Source: Sphingobium sp. 66-54 (GTDB lineage Bacteria > Pseudomonadota > Alphaproteobacteria > Sphingomonadales > Sphingomonadaceae). Taken from it: a stretch of DNA of 64,000 bases. Shown piece by piece: positions 18,654-25,986 of the stretch. Positions within the stretch are counted from its first letter, which is position 1, and the number at the start of each line of letters is the position of its first letter. The DNA lies in contig MKWI01000002.1 of NCBI GenBank assembly GCA_001899715.1, positions 124,001-188,000 of the forward strand, read 5' to 3'. The translations under genes and the position numbers were made by a program. A model generated the notes under the pieces. It made no database searches. It was given only the letters and a program-made list of their open reading frames with translations, and was not told the origin of the DNA.

Positions 18654-18668
18654 CTCGACACGAACGGA
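18654..18668. repeat. Partial copy of dispersed repeat B (GCTCGACACGAACGG core)
   Basis: Shares GCTCGACACGAACGG with a longer copy at 29091-29115 and an inverted copy at 57418-57445. It lies in the 505-base gap between the acyl-CoA dehydrogenase start and the esterase end. No gene is seen in that gap; the only other recognised structure is the palindromic element at 18765. Confidence 0.5.
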
Positions 18669-18764
18669 AGGCGATTTTCACCCGGTCAGGACAAGGTCTA
18701 GGACCCAACCTATCGCGGAACCGGGGCCGGGTGTAGTTGTATCGACATCGACGAAGGCGGCTGA

Positions 18765-18842
18765 GGGTCCTGGCGGAAGCAGGACCCCCATAGCGCAATG
18801 GCAGTGCACGACCGCCCTGGGCTCCTGCCTTCGCAGGAGCAC
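18765..18842. repeat. Paired palindromic element, copy 1 (about 78 bp)
   Basis: The right half contains GCTCCTGC-CTTC-GCAGGAGC (18821-18840), a perfect 8-bp hairpin followed by AC. The left half, GGTCCTGGCGGAAGCAGGACC, is a degenerate inverted relative. The spacing matches the other paired copies in the window. It is 3' of the leftward esterase gene (ends 19048). Confidence 0.75.
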
Positions 18843-19047
18843 TCGTTCCATTGGATCGGGGACAATTCCAAACGGCGCCACGCCAAACGGCGCCATGGAT
18901 ACCGAGGGAGGTTCAGCTTTACGCTCGCGTCACCTTAGGGAGAGGAGGCGGAAGCGCGGCGGGCCCCGCCCATCGCCCCATAAAATTTGCGCGGGCGCCC
19001 GGAAATCGCTTCCCGAACGCCCGCGCGTCCCCCTTATCCGGCTTGCC

Positions 19048-20073
19048 TTACTGCTTCGCGAGATGCGCGCCGAAGAAAGGCAGGGTGTGATCGCGGATGC
19101 GCTCGGCCACCTTGTCCGCGTGGCCGCCGTCGAACACCGCCCAATCATGCTTGATGCCGAAGCGGTTGAGCAGCTCGTGCATCTCCGTATCGTCCTTGAT
19201 GAGCCCGTCCTTGTCGCCCACTTCCATGCCGATCGCCTTGTAGGTCCTGAGCGCGGGGATATATTGCGCGACCATCGCGTTGGGCGCGTTGGCGGCCCAC
19301 TGCGCCACGACCTCGGGCTGGGCGACGCCGTCCTTGGTCAGCCAGTCGAAATAATAAGGCGGGTTCTGCGGATTGGGCGACCAGGCCGACGCGGACGCCA
19401 GCGCGGCACGGGTGCCGAAATCCGCCTTCAGCCGCTCGTCCATCGACATCGCTTCCACCTTCTTGTCCTGCTCCGGGTTGACCTGCCGTGCGGACAGGCA
19501 ACAGGCGCTCAACGCATAGAAGCTGGAAAAGATGCCCGGATACTTCATCGCGATGCGCAGCGTGCCGTAACCGCCCATCGAATGCCCGGCGAGACCGCGC
19601 GACTCCGGCCTGGCCAGCGTGCGGTAGTGGGAATCGATGTAGGAGACGAGGTCCTTCGTCACGAAGCCCTCGAAATCGCCCGATGTGGGCGAGTTGGACC
19701 ACATGCCGCCCGAGAAGCGCGTCTTGCCGGCATCCGGCACGACGAGGATCAGCTCGTTGCCCTTGGCCGCCGCCGCCGTCACCGCCTCGCCGAACTTGGC
19801 GTAGGTGTCATATTGCACCACGTCGAAGAAATAGCCGTGGAGGAAGTAGACGACCGGATAGCGCTTGCTGGCATCGGCCTTGTAGTTGGGCGGCAGGAAC
19901 ACCAGCACGTCGCGATCGGCGGGGTTGCCCTCCAGATTGCCTTCCATCGCCCTGGAATGGACGGCGATCTTCTCCAGCACGGCATCGCCGGCGGCGTAAG
20001 CAGGCGCCGCCGCCATCAGCCCGGCGGCGACCAGACCGACCGTGAAACGCCCAATTTTCTGCATGACGGGCAT
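19048..20073 (-). CDS. Secreted alpha/beta-hydrolase esterase (esterase D / PF00756 type)
   Basis: A 341-residue protein with a signal peptide ending about PAYAA. The hydrolase core shows VVYFLHGYF (oxyanion region), the nucleophile motif GHSMGG, and a C-terminal His in FDGGHADKVAE. The pattern fits the PF00756 esterase family (tributyrin, feruloyl or S-formylglutathione esterases). An exported form suggests hydrolysis of an external ester. Start 20073 is set by GGAGGAATTG directly upstream; the frame open to 20271 has no binding site. It stands alone, leftward, divergent from zur. The substrate is unknown. Confidence 0.85.
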   Translation of the reverse strand: MPVMQKIGRFTVGLVAAGLMAAAPAYAAGDAVLEKIAVHSRAMEGNLEGNPADRDVLVFLPPNYKADASKRYPVVYFLHGYFFDVVQYDTYAKFGEAVTAAAAKGNELILVVPDAGKTRFSGGMWSNSPTSGDFEGFVTKDLVSYIDSHYRTLARPESRGLAGHSMGGYGTLRIAMKYPGIFSSFYALSACCLSARQVNPEQDKKVEAMSMDERLKADFGTRAALASASAWSPNPQNPPYYFDWLTKDGVAQPEVVAQWAANAPNAMVAQYIPALRTYKAIGMEVGDKDGLIKDDTEMHELLNRFGIKHDWAVFDGGHADKVAERIRDHTLPFFGAHLAKQ

Positions 20074-20351
20074 CAATTCCTCCTCCTCATTCCTCACTCG
20101 TTCCGTCCGGGGCGCATCCACCCCGCTCGTCATCCCGGTCTTTTCGGGGCGGGAGGGGTTCCACGCAGCCGCCTCGGCGGGCGAGCGGGGCATGACGGGC
20201 GACACCGCCGGCAGTCCTCGCCCCCTTCCGACTCGCATGGTTTCCCTGCCCCCTATAGACTTAGTCAACAAACCCTACGCAGTCCGATCCGGCTTGCCAA
20301 GGCCGGCTCGCAAGACTTGTCCGGCCGCCCCGCAAGGCATAGATTGGCGGC

Positions 20352-20834
20352 ATGGCCCAGCACGCCCATCACGCGCACGCGCATCACGACCATGAGGAGC
20401 CGACCGGCGTGCAGCTCGCCGCGGCCGCGCGCGCGGCGCTGGAGGGCGCCGGCGAGCAATGGACCGACATGCGCGCCGATATCTTCGCGGTGCTCGCCGC
20501 CGAGGAAAAGCCGACATCGGCCTACGACATCGCCGACAAGGTCTCCCAGCGGCGCGGCAAGCGGGTCGCGCCCAACAGCGTCTACCGCATCCTCGACCTG
20601 TTCGTGACCAACAACCTCGCCCAGCGGGTGGAGAGCGCCAACGCCTATATCGCCAACGCTCACCCCGGCTGCATGCACGATTGCATCTTCCTGGTCTGCA
20701 AGAGCTGCGGCGAGGCCACGCATATCGACGACGACGTGCTCACCGGCAAGGTGCGCGGCGTCGCCCGGCATCAGGGCTTTACCGCCGACCGGCCAGTGAT
20801 AGAGGTGCTCGGCACCTGCGCCAAGTGCGCCTGA
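20352..20834 (+). CDS. zur: Fur-family transcriptional regulator, Zur-like
   Basis: A 160-residue protein with the Fur winged-helix (PTSAYDIADKVS...APNSVYRILDLFVTNNLAQRV) and two structural zinc motifs, CKSC at 116-119 and CAKC at 156-159. The regulatory-metal region ANAHPGCMHDC fits Zur better than Fur. The N-terminus is unusually His-rich (AHHAHAHHDH, residues 5-14), a likely extra zinc-binding tail. Zur represses zinc-uptake genes when zinc is plentiful; none lies next to it here. The 278-base upstream region contains no recognised operator. Confidence 0.88.
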   Translation: MAQHAHHAHAHHDHEEPTGVQLAAAARAALEGAGEQWTDMRADIFAVLAAEEKPTSAYDIADKVSQRRGKRVAPNSVYRILDLFVTNNLAQRVESANAYIANAHPGCMHDCIFLVCKSCGEATHIDDDVLTGKVRGVARHQGFTADRPVIEVLGTCAKCA

Positions 20835-20839
20835 TTCCC

Positions 20840-21033
20840 TCCTGCGGCCCCGGCTCATGGCCCTGCACCGCCGTCAGCCGCAGGGTGGCGCCACCGCCGA
20901 GGTCGAACGTCGCCGCGAACGGATCCTCGCCCAGCAGCGGCAGGCCGAGGACGGCGCCGTAGAAGGGTTTCAGGCGCTCGACATCGCAGCTCAGCACGAA
21001 CCCGATCGGCTTGGCATCGGTCAACACGGCCAT
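20840..21033 (-). pseudogene. Truncated VOC/glyoxalase-family gene
   Basis: From ATG 21033 the minus strand encodes about 60 residues of a VOC-family beta-alpha-beta-beta-beta module (IGFVLSCDVERLKPFYGAVL, then ATFDLGGGATLRLTAV). It then loses homology and runs antisense into the 3' end of zur. VOC proteins need at least two such modules (about 120 residues), so the second is missing. This looks like a 3'-deleted remnant left when the zur side was rearranged. An open frame to 20779 remains but its tail is only antisense zur. Confidence 0.6.
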
Positions 21034-21122
21034 AGGCGTCTCCCACGTCAGACCCACGGTTTGTGGCGGCGATCCGGCGAACTTCGTTCGACATTTGCCG
21101 GGAGGCGCACTAGATACGCCCC

Positions 21123-23051
21123 ATGATGGACCAGCCCGCCACGCCCCTGCTCGATCGGGTGCGCGATCCTGCCGAGCTGCGCAAGCTCGCGCCCGATCAG
21201 CTCCGCCAACTAGCCGACGAACTGCGTGCGGAGGTGATCTCGGCGGTGGGCGTCACCGGCGGCCATCTCGGCTCGGGCCTCGGCGTGGTCGAGCTGACCA
21301 CGGCGATCCATTATGTGTTCGAGACACCGCGCGACAAGCTGGTGTGGGACGTGGGGCACCAATGCTACCCGCACAAGATCCTCACCGGCCGGCGCGACCG
21401 CATCCGCACGCTGCGCGCGGGCGGCGGCCTCTCCGGCTTCACCAAACGGGCCGAGAGCGAATACGACCCGTTCGGTGCGGCGCACAGCTCCACCTCGATC
21501 AGCGCCGCGCTCGGCTTCGCCATCGCCAACAAGCTGGCCGACCGGCCGGGCAAGGCTATCGCCGTAATCGGCGACGGCGCCATGTCCGCCGGCATGGCCT
21601 ATGAGGCGATGAACAACGCGGAAGCCGCCGGCAACCGCCTGATCGTCATCCTGAACGACAACGACATGTCGATCGCGCCGCCGGTGGGCGGGCTCTCGGC
21701 CTATCTCGCCCGGCTCGTTTCCAGCCGCGAGTTTCTCGGCCTGCGCGATGTGCTGAAGCGCGTCGCCCGCAAGCTGCCCCGCCCGCTCCATCAGGCCGCC
21801 CGCAAGACCGACGAGTTCGCGCGCGGCATGGCGATGGGCGGCACCTTGTTCGAGGAGCTGGGCTTCTATTATGTCGGCCCGATCGACGGCCACAACCTCG
21901 ATCAGCTCGTCCCCGTGCTGGAAAATGTGCGCGACATGGCGGACGGGCCGGTGCTCGTCCATGTCGTGACGCAAAAGGGCAAGGGCTATGCCCCGGCCGA
22001 GGCCGCGGCGGACAAATATCACGGCGTGCAGCGGTTCGATATCGTCACCGGCGAGCAGGTGAAGGCGCCGGCCGGCCCGCCCAGCTACACCAGCGTGTTC
22101 GCAAAAGCGCTGATCGCCGAGGCCGCGCGGGACGAGCGGATCGTGGCAATCACCGCCGCCATGCCGTCGGGCACGGGGCTGGACAAGTTCGCGCAGGCCT
22201 ATCCCGACCGCACGTTCGATGTCGGCATCGCCGAGCAGCATGCCGTCACCTTCGCGGCGGGTCTGGCCGCACAGGGGATGCGGCCGTTCTGTGCGATCTA
22301 CTCCACCTTCCTCCAGCGCGCCTACGACCAGGTGGTGCACGACGTGGCAATCCAGAACCTGCCCGTCCGCTTCGCCATCGACCGCGCCGGGCTGGTCGGC
22401 GCGGACGGCGCGACCCACGCCGGCAGCTTCGACATTACCTATCTCGCCACCCTGCCCAACGTGGTGGTGATGGCGGCGGCCGACGAGGCCGAGCTGGTCC
22501 ATATGGTCCACACCGCCGCCTGCCACGACACGGGACCGATCGCGCTGCGCTATCCGCGCGGCAGCGGCGTGGGCATCGCCCTGCCCGAGACGCCGCAGCG
22601 GCTGGAGATCGGCAAGGGCCGCATCGTGCGCGAGGGCAAGAAGGTCGCCCTCCTCTCGCTCGGCACACGGCTGGAGGAGGCCCTCAAGGCGGCCGACGCG
22701 CTGGACGCACGCGGCCTCTCCACTACCGTCGCCGACCTGCGCTTCGCCAAGCCGCTCGACACGGCGCTGATCCGCAAGCTGCTCGCCACCCATGATGTGG
22801 CGGTGACGATCGAAGAGGGCAGCATCGGCGGCCTCGGCGCGCATGTGCTGACGCTGGCCAGTGACGAGGGGCTGATCGACGCCGGCCTCAGGCTGCGCAC
22901 CATGCGCCTGCCGGACGTCTTTCAGGATCACGACAAGCCCGAGAAGCAATATGATGCCGCGCGGCTCAACGCGCCGCATATCGTCGAGACAGTGCTCGCC
23001 GCGCTGCGCCACAACAGCACGGGCGTGGAGGAGGCCGGAGCGCGGGCGTGA
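21123..23051 (+). CDS. dxs: 1-deoxy-D-xylulose-5-phosphate synthase
   Basis: A 642-residue thiamine-diphosphate enzyme that condenses pyruvate and glyceraldehyde 3-phosphate in the first step of the MEP isoprenoid pathway. Visible landmarks are [14 protein letters not shown], the [10 protein letters not shown] motif, the ThDP-binding [16 protein letters not shown] with NDNDMSI, and the pyrimidine-domain [14 protein letters not shown] with SFDITYLA. Length is normal. Two adjacent ATGs (21123, 21126) are possible; neither has a strong binding site. It stands alone and supplies precursors for ubiquinone and carotenoids. Confidence 0.97.
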   Translation: MMDQPATPLLDRVRDPAELRKLAPDQLRQLADELRAEVISAVGVTGGHLGSGLGVVELTTAIHYVFETPRDKLVWDVGHQCYPHKILTGRRDRIRTLRAGGGLSGFTKRAESEYDPFGAAHSSTSISAALGFAIANKLADRPGKAIAVIGDGAMSAGMAYEAMNNAEAAGNRLIVILNDNDMSIAPPVGGLSAYLARLVSSREFLGLRDVLKRVARKLPRPLHQAARKTDEFARGMAMGGTLFEELGFYYVGPIDGHNLDQLVPVLENVRDMADGPVLVHVVTQKGKGYAPAEAAADKYHGVQRFDIVTGEQVKAPAGPPSYTSVFAKALIAEAARDERIVAITAAMPSGTGLDKFAQAYPDRTFDVGIAEQHAVTFAAGLAAQGMRPFCAIYSTFLQRAYDQVVHDVAIQNLPVRFAIDRAGLVGADGATHAGSFDITYLATLPNVVVMAAADEAELVHMVHTAACHDTGPIALRYPRGSGVGIALPETPQRLEIGKGRIVREGKKVALLSLGTRLEEALKAADALDARGLSTTVADLRFAKPLDTALIRKLLATHDVAVTIEEGSIGGLGAHVLTLASDEGLIDAGLRLRTMRLPDVFQDHDKPEKQYDAARLNAPHIVETVLAALRHNSTGVEEAGARA

Positions 23052-23122
23052 AGCCGGCCCTGCCCGGTCCGCATTGAACGGCTGAATGCCTGCACCGGCG
23101 GGCCCCTACAAAAAGCTGGAAG

Positions 23123-23215
23123 CCGTTCGCCCTGAGCTTGTCGAGGGCTGCACTGCTTCCGGTAAATCCCCGCTTGCGGAAAAGAACGACCCTTTGACCA
23201 ACTCAGGGCGAACGG
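23123..23215. repeat. Dispersed repeat C: inverted pair with 14-bp perfect arms
   Basis: CCGTTCGCCCTGAG (23123-23136) and CTCAGGGCGAACGG (23202-23215) are perfect inverted repeats about 65 bases apart; the left arm continues into CTTGTCGAGGG. Degenerate relatives occur at 24704-24830 and 42849-42877. It is 3' of dxs, in a 331-base gap before the DUF72 gene that holds no gene I can see. Confidence 0.7.
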
Positions 23216-23278
23216 AGTTTTCTGCGAAGGCCCTGTGAAGGGAACTCAAGGCCGGCGCCGGCTTCTCTCGCCGCCATG

Positions 23279-23300
23279 GCTCCGGCCCTCGCAGGAGCAC
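23279..23300. repeat. Single degenerate palindromic element, copy 2
   Basis: GCTCCGG-CCC-TCGCAGGAGC followed by AC, a weakened form of the GCTCCTGC/GCAGGAGC hairpin. It is 3' of dxs and upstream of DUF72, in the same gap as the 23123 inverted repeat. No left partner is recognisable. Confidence 0.55.
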
Positions 23301-23382
23301 TCTTTTTTCCGCGCCTGGCGGGCTATAAGCTGGCGATCGTCCTGACCCATCAGGATGGCCCCGCAATCCGGAAACTCGCCCG

Positions 23383-24195
23383 ATGACCAATCCCTCCGCC
23401 ATCATCCGCACCGGCATCGGCGGCTGGACGTTCGAGCCGTGGCGCGGCGCCTTCTACCCGGCCGATCTGCCCAAGGCGAAGGAACTGGACTACGCCGTCA
23501 GCCATCTCGGCACCATCGAGATCAACGGCACTTATTACCGCACGCAGAGCCCGGCGACCTTCGCCAAGTGGCGCGCAGCGGCGCCGGCGGGGTTCGTCTA
23601 TGCGGTGAAGGCGCTGCGCTATGCAGTGATGAAAAAGAAGCTGGCCGAAGCGGAGGAGTCGGTCACGCGCTTCCTCAACTCCGGCCTCACGGAGCTGGGC
23701 GAGACGCTCGGGCCGATCCTCTGGCAGTTCATGGAGACGCGGCGGTTCGACCCCGACGACATCGCCACCTTCCTCGCCATGCTGCCGGACCGGCTCGACG
23801 GCGTAGCGCTGCGCCATGTGCTGGAGGTGCGGCACGAGAGCTTCGCCTGCCCCGAGTTCGTCGCGCTGGCCCGCAAGCATGGCGCCGGCATCGTCGTCGC
23901 CGAGCATCCGAGCCACCCGCAAATCGCCGACCTTACCGCCGATTTCGTCTATGCCCGGCTGATGCAGAGCCGCGAGGAGATCCCCACTGGCTATGACGAT
24001 GCCGCGCTCGATCGCTGGGCCGCTATCGCCCGGCAATGGGCCGGGGGTGAGAGGCCGGAGGGGCTAAGCTACGTCACGGATGCGGCGGCGGATGGGCGGA
24101 AGCGCGACGTGTTCGCCTATTTCATCAGCGCCGCGAAGGTGCGCAATCCGGCTGCGGCGATGGCGTTGGCGGGGCGAGTGGAGAATTATCTTTGA
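23383..24195 (+). CDS. DUF72 family protein (YecE-like TIM barrel)
   Basis: A 270-residue protein with the DUF72 signatures IGGWTFEPWRGAFYP near the N-terminus, INGTYYRTQSPATFAKW, LEVRHESFACPEFV and FVYARLMQS. The family adopts a TIM-barrel fold with no established activity, although a phosphatase or nucleic-acid role has been suggested. The start follows directly on GGAAACTCGCCCG. Its 3' end overlaps a small membrane-protein frame, and a degenerate second copy of its last codons occurs at 24462-24502. Confidence 0.88.
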   Translation: MTNPSAIIRTGIGGWTFEPWRGAFYPADLPKAKELDYAVSHLGTIEINGTYYRTQSPATFAKWRAAAPAGFVYAVKALRYAVMKKKLAEAEESVTRFLNSGLTELGETLGPILWQFMETRRFDPDDIATFLAMLPDRLDGVALRHVLEVRHESFACPEFVALARKHGAGIVVAEHPSHPQIADLTADFVYARLMQSREEIPTGYDDAALDRWAAIARQWAGGERPEGLSYVTDAAADGRKRDVFAYFISAAKVRNPAAAMALAGRVENYL

Positions 24196-24413
24196 GGCGC
24201 CTTTGGCTCATTTACTCTGGTTTATCCTTCACCGGCGCTATTGCCATCTGGCTTTTTGCTGCCGGTTGGAAAGGCAGTATCCCTTGGCTTCCCGATCTGG
24301 AACTTCTTGCACAAGGTGCATGGCTATTTTGGACGATTGGCTTCCTTGTCCTGTATGCTCCAATTGCATTCGCTGTTTGGGCGCTCGTTAAAGCACTCCG
24401 CGCCTCACAATGA
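24192..24413 (+). CDS. Small membrane protein of unknown function
   Basis: A 73-residue frame with two clear hydrophobic helices (LWLIYSGLSFTGAIAIWLF and AWLFWTIGFLVLYAPIAFAV) and positively charged ends. It begins at a TTG that overlaps the DUF72 stop (TTGA), so translation would be coupled. Base composition is visibly more AT-rich than its neighbours. I recognise no family. The membrane pattern makes it more credible than a chance frame, but the weak start and lack of a homologue keep confidence modest. A duplicate of the DUF72 tail right after it suggests it arrived by insertion. Confidence 0.45.
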   Translation: MRRLWLIYSGLSFTGAIAIWLFAAGWKGSIPWLPDLELLAQGAWLFWTIGFLVLYAPIAFAVWALVKALRASQ

Positions 24414-24461
24414 GGTGCATCAACCGCAATGTGTCAGTCTTTATAGATCCATCGGCGAATG

Positions 24462-24502
24462 AACATGCGCGATCCGGCGATGGCGCTGGCGGAGCGAGTT
24501 GG
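24462..24502 (+). pseudogene. Degenerate duplicate of the DUF72 3' end
   Basis: The sequence around ATGCGCGATCCG...GCGATGGCGCTGGCGGAGCGAGT closely follows 24136-24182 at the end of DUF72 (GTGCGCAATCCG...GCGATGGCGTTGGCGGGGCGAGT), with a 3-base deletion and a few substitutions. It encodes an MRDPAMALAERV-like trace of the VRNPAAAMALAGRV tail. The segment between the copies holds the small AT-rich membrane frame. Confidence 0.6.
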
Positions 24503-24585
24503 CGGCGGGGCTTAGCCTCCTCTCGCTTGACCCGCCTGCTTCCCTTGGATGGCGTATAACCTTGTTCGCCCTCAGGGGGGCGTCT

Positions 24586-24661
24586 GTGCTTCTGCGCAGG
24601 CAGGAGCCTAAGGGGGAAAAGAACTGCTCATGCGCCCTCGCCCCTGCCTTCGCAGGAGCAC
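24586..24661. repeat. Paired palindromic element, copy 3 (76 bp)
   Basis: It starts GTGCTTCTGCG and ends CGCAGGAGCAC, giving near-perfect 11-bp terminal inverted repeats. Each half is itself palindromic (GCAGGCAGGAGCC on the left, CCTGCCTTCGCAGG on the right). It lies between the convergent small membrane gene and the bamF-like gene. The 597-base gap (24414-25010) holds this element, the DUF72 duplicate and repeat C, and no gene I can support. Confidence 0.8.
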
Positions 24662-24703
24662 GGCATCTGAAGCGGACGCACTTTAGAACGGGTTGTGACC
24701 AAA

Positions 24704-24830
24704 TGGATTCGTTCGCCCCGAGCTTATCGAAGGGCGGTTTTTTATCGTTGGCGGGCCGAAGACAACGCGGCTCCTTCGACTGCCTGCCTACGGCAGCCGC
24801 TCAGAACGGCCCTTCGACACGCGCAGGCCG
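24704..24830. repeat. Dispersed repeat C, second degenerate copy
   Basis: GTTCGCCCCGAGCTTATCG then AAGGGCGG near 24710-24737 resembles the left arm at 23123. An inverted partner, GAACGGCCCTTCGAC, lies at 24804-24818. CTGCC-TAC-GGCAG inside is a further small hairpin. It is 3' of the bamF-like gene and contains no gene. Confidence 0.55.
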
Positions 24831-25010
24831 CACCCGGCGAGATGGGTCCGGACGATGCCCACTATGCGGTGATCCGGATAGGTCAGGTCACGGGCGAAGG
24901 GTCAACGGGGACAAACGATCCTGTCCGCTCACTCCGCCCCGGCGGCACAGCCCCACTCGAACCCCTTCCCCGAAGGAGAGGGGCCTGTCCGATGCGGGGC
25001 GCGACGAGGC

Positions 25011-25430
25011 TTATTGCCCCGGCGTCACCCGCGCGAACTGGCCGTCGCCTTCCGGAGCGGCGATGATGTCCTGCGTGGTCGCGCCCTTGTCGATCACGTC
25101 GGTCTGGGCATCCCCCACGGAGGAGCGGATGCCGGCATCGGCCACCGAGCGGCCGGCCTGACGCAGCGCCGAGGTCTCGCTCTCGCTGCGCGGCGCGGGG
25201 CCGCCGAACATGGCCTCCAGCGCCTGCTTCTGGAGCGTGTTCTGCTGGGCGGCCGCGGCGGTGCCCGGCGTAGGCGGGACCAGCGCGAAATCGGGCGGGA
25301 TGACCAGCGGCGGCTGGCGCGAGACGGCCATCTCGTCCGGCCGGTCGCGGTTGAACAGATTGGCGCTGCCGCACGCCGAGAGCATCGCGATGCCGACAAG
25401 CGCCAGCGGAAGGCGGGTGGGTGAACGCAT
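25011..25430 (-). CDS. DUF3035 (BamF-like) lipoprotein
   Basis: A 139-residue lipoprotein. The lipobox LSAC follows a short hydrophobic leader (MRSPTRLPLALVGIAM). The motif RPDEMAVSRQPPLVIPPDFAL then matches DUF3035 proteins, which in alphaproteobacteria include BamF, an accessory lipoprotein of the outer-membrane beta-barrel assembly complex. The rest is low-complexity and probably disordered. It starts 1 base after the lspA stop, the last gene of the ileS-lspA run; LspA itself processes such lipoproteins. The start at 25430 was chosen because the signal peptide begins there. Confidence 0.78.
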   Translation of the reverse strand: MRSPTRLPLALVGIAMLSACGSANLFNRDRPDEMAVSRQPPLVIPPDFALVPPTPGTAAAAQQNTLQKQALEAMFGGPAPRSESETSALRQAGRSVADAGIRSSVGDAQTDVIDKGATTQDIIAAPEGDGQFARVTPGQ

Positions 25431-25431
25431 C

Positions 25432-25986
25432 TTAACGTGACTCCTTGGCTGGCGCCTTTTCGCGCAGCAACAGCGCCCGCGCAAGCAGGATGAGGACGCC
25501 GAAGGTGATTGCGGCGTCGGCGAGGTTGAAAATCAGGAAAGGGCGCCATTCGCCGATGTGGAGATCGGCATAATCAATGACATAGCCCAGGCGCATCCGG
25601 TCGATGATATTGCCGATGGCGCCGCCGAGCACCAGGCCGAGCGCAATCGCGTCGTCACGCGCGCGCTCGCGCCAGAGCCACCAGCAGACGAAGCCGGCGA
25701 TGGCGAGGGTCATTGCCACCAGCAGCCAGCGCATCACGTCCGTCTCGGCATAGAAGAAGCCCATCGAGACGCCGCGATTCTCCGTCCAGGTGAGGTTGAA
25801 GAACGGCGTGATCTCCAGCCCGAACCGCCCGTAGGACTGGAGCTGGAGCGGGTAGGTAACGAGATATTTGATGAGCTGGTCGACGATCAGGATACCGGCC
25901 GCGAGGGACAAGCCCAGCTTGCGGTGGAACGCCGCCGGTGCCGCATCGGCCTGCGCGGCCGGCTCGATCTCCGCCGCGCCGCTCAT
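25432..25986 (-). CDS. lspA: Lipoprotein signal peptidase (signal peptidase II)
   Basis: A 184-residue aspartyl membrane protease with four hydrophobic segments. The conserved blocks IVDQLIKYLV, TENRGVSMGFF, GNIIDRMRLGYVIDY and FNLADAAITFG are all present; the two catalytic aspartates are in NIIDR and NLADA. It cleaves prolipoproteins after lipidation in the inner membrane. The ATG overlaps the ileS stop (ATGA), so it is translationally coupled to ileS, a widely conserved pairing. The N-terminus has about 25 extra soluble residues (AAEIEPAAQADAAPAA). Confidence 0.96.
   Translation of the reverse strand: MSGAAEIEPAAQADAAPAAFHRKLGLSLAAGILIVDQLIKYLVTYPLQLQSYGRFGLEITPFFNLTWTENRGVSMGFFYAETDVMRWLLVAMTLAIAGFVCWWLWRERARDDAIALGLVLGGAIGNIIDRMRLGYVIDYADLHIGEWRPFLIFNLADAAITFGVLILLARALLLREKAPAKESR

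Noticed and set aside
18678..18896. Small minus-strand frame containing the palindromic element
   Set aside because: It is produced by the repeat itself and has no binding site or recognisable protein.
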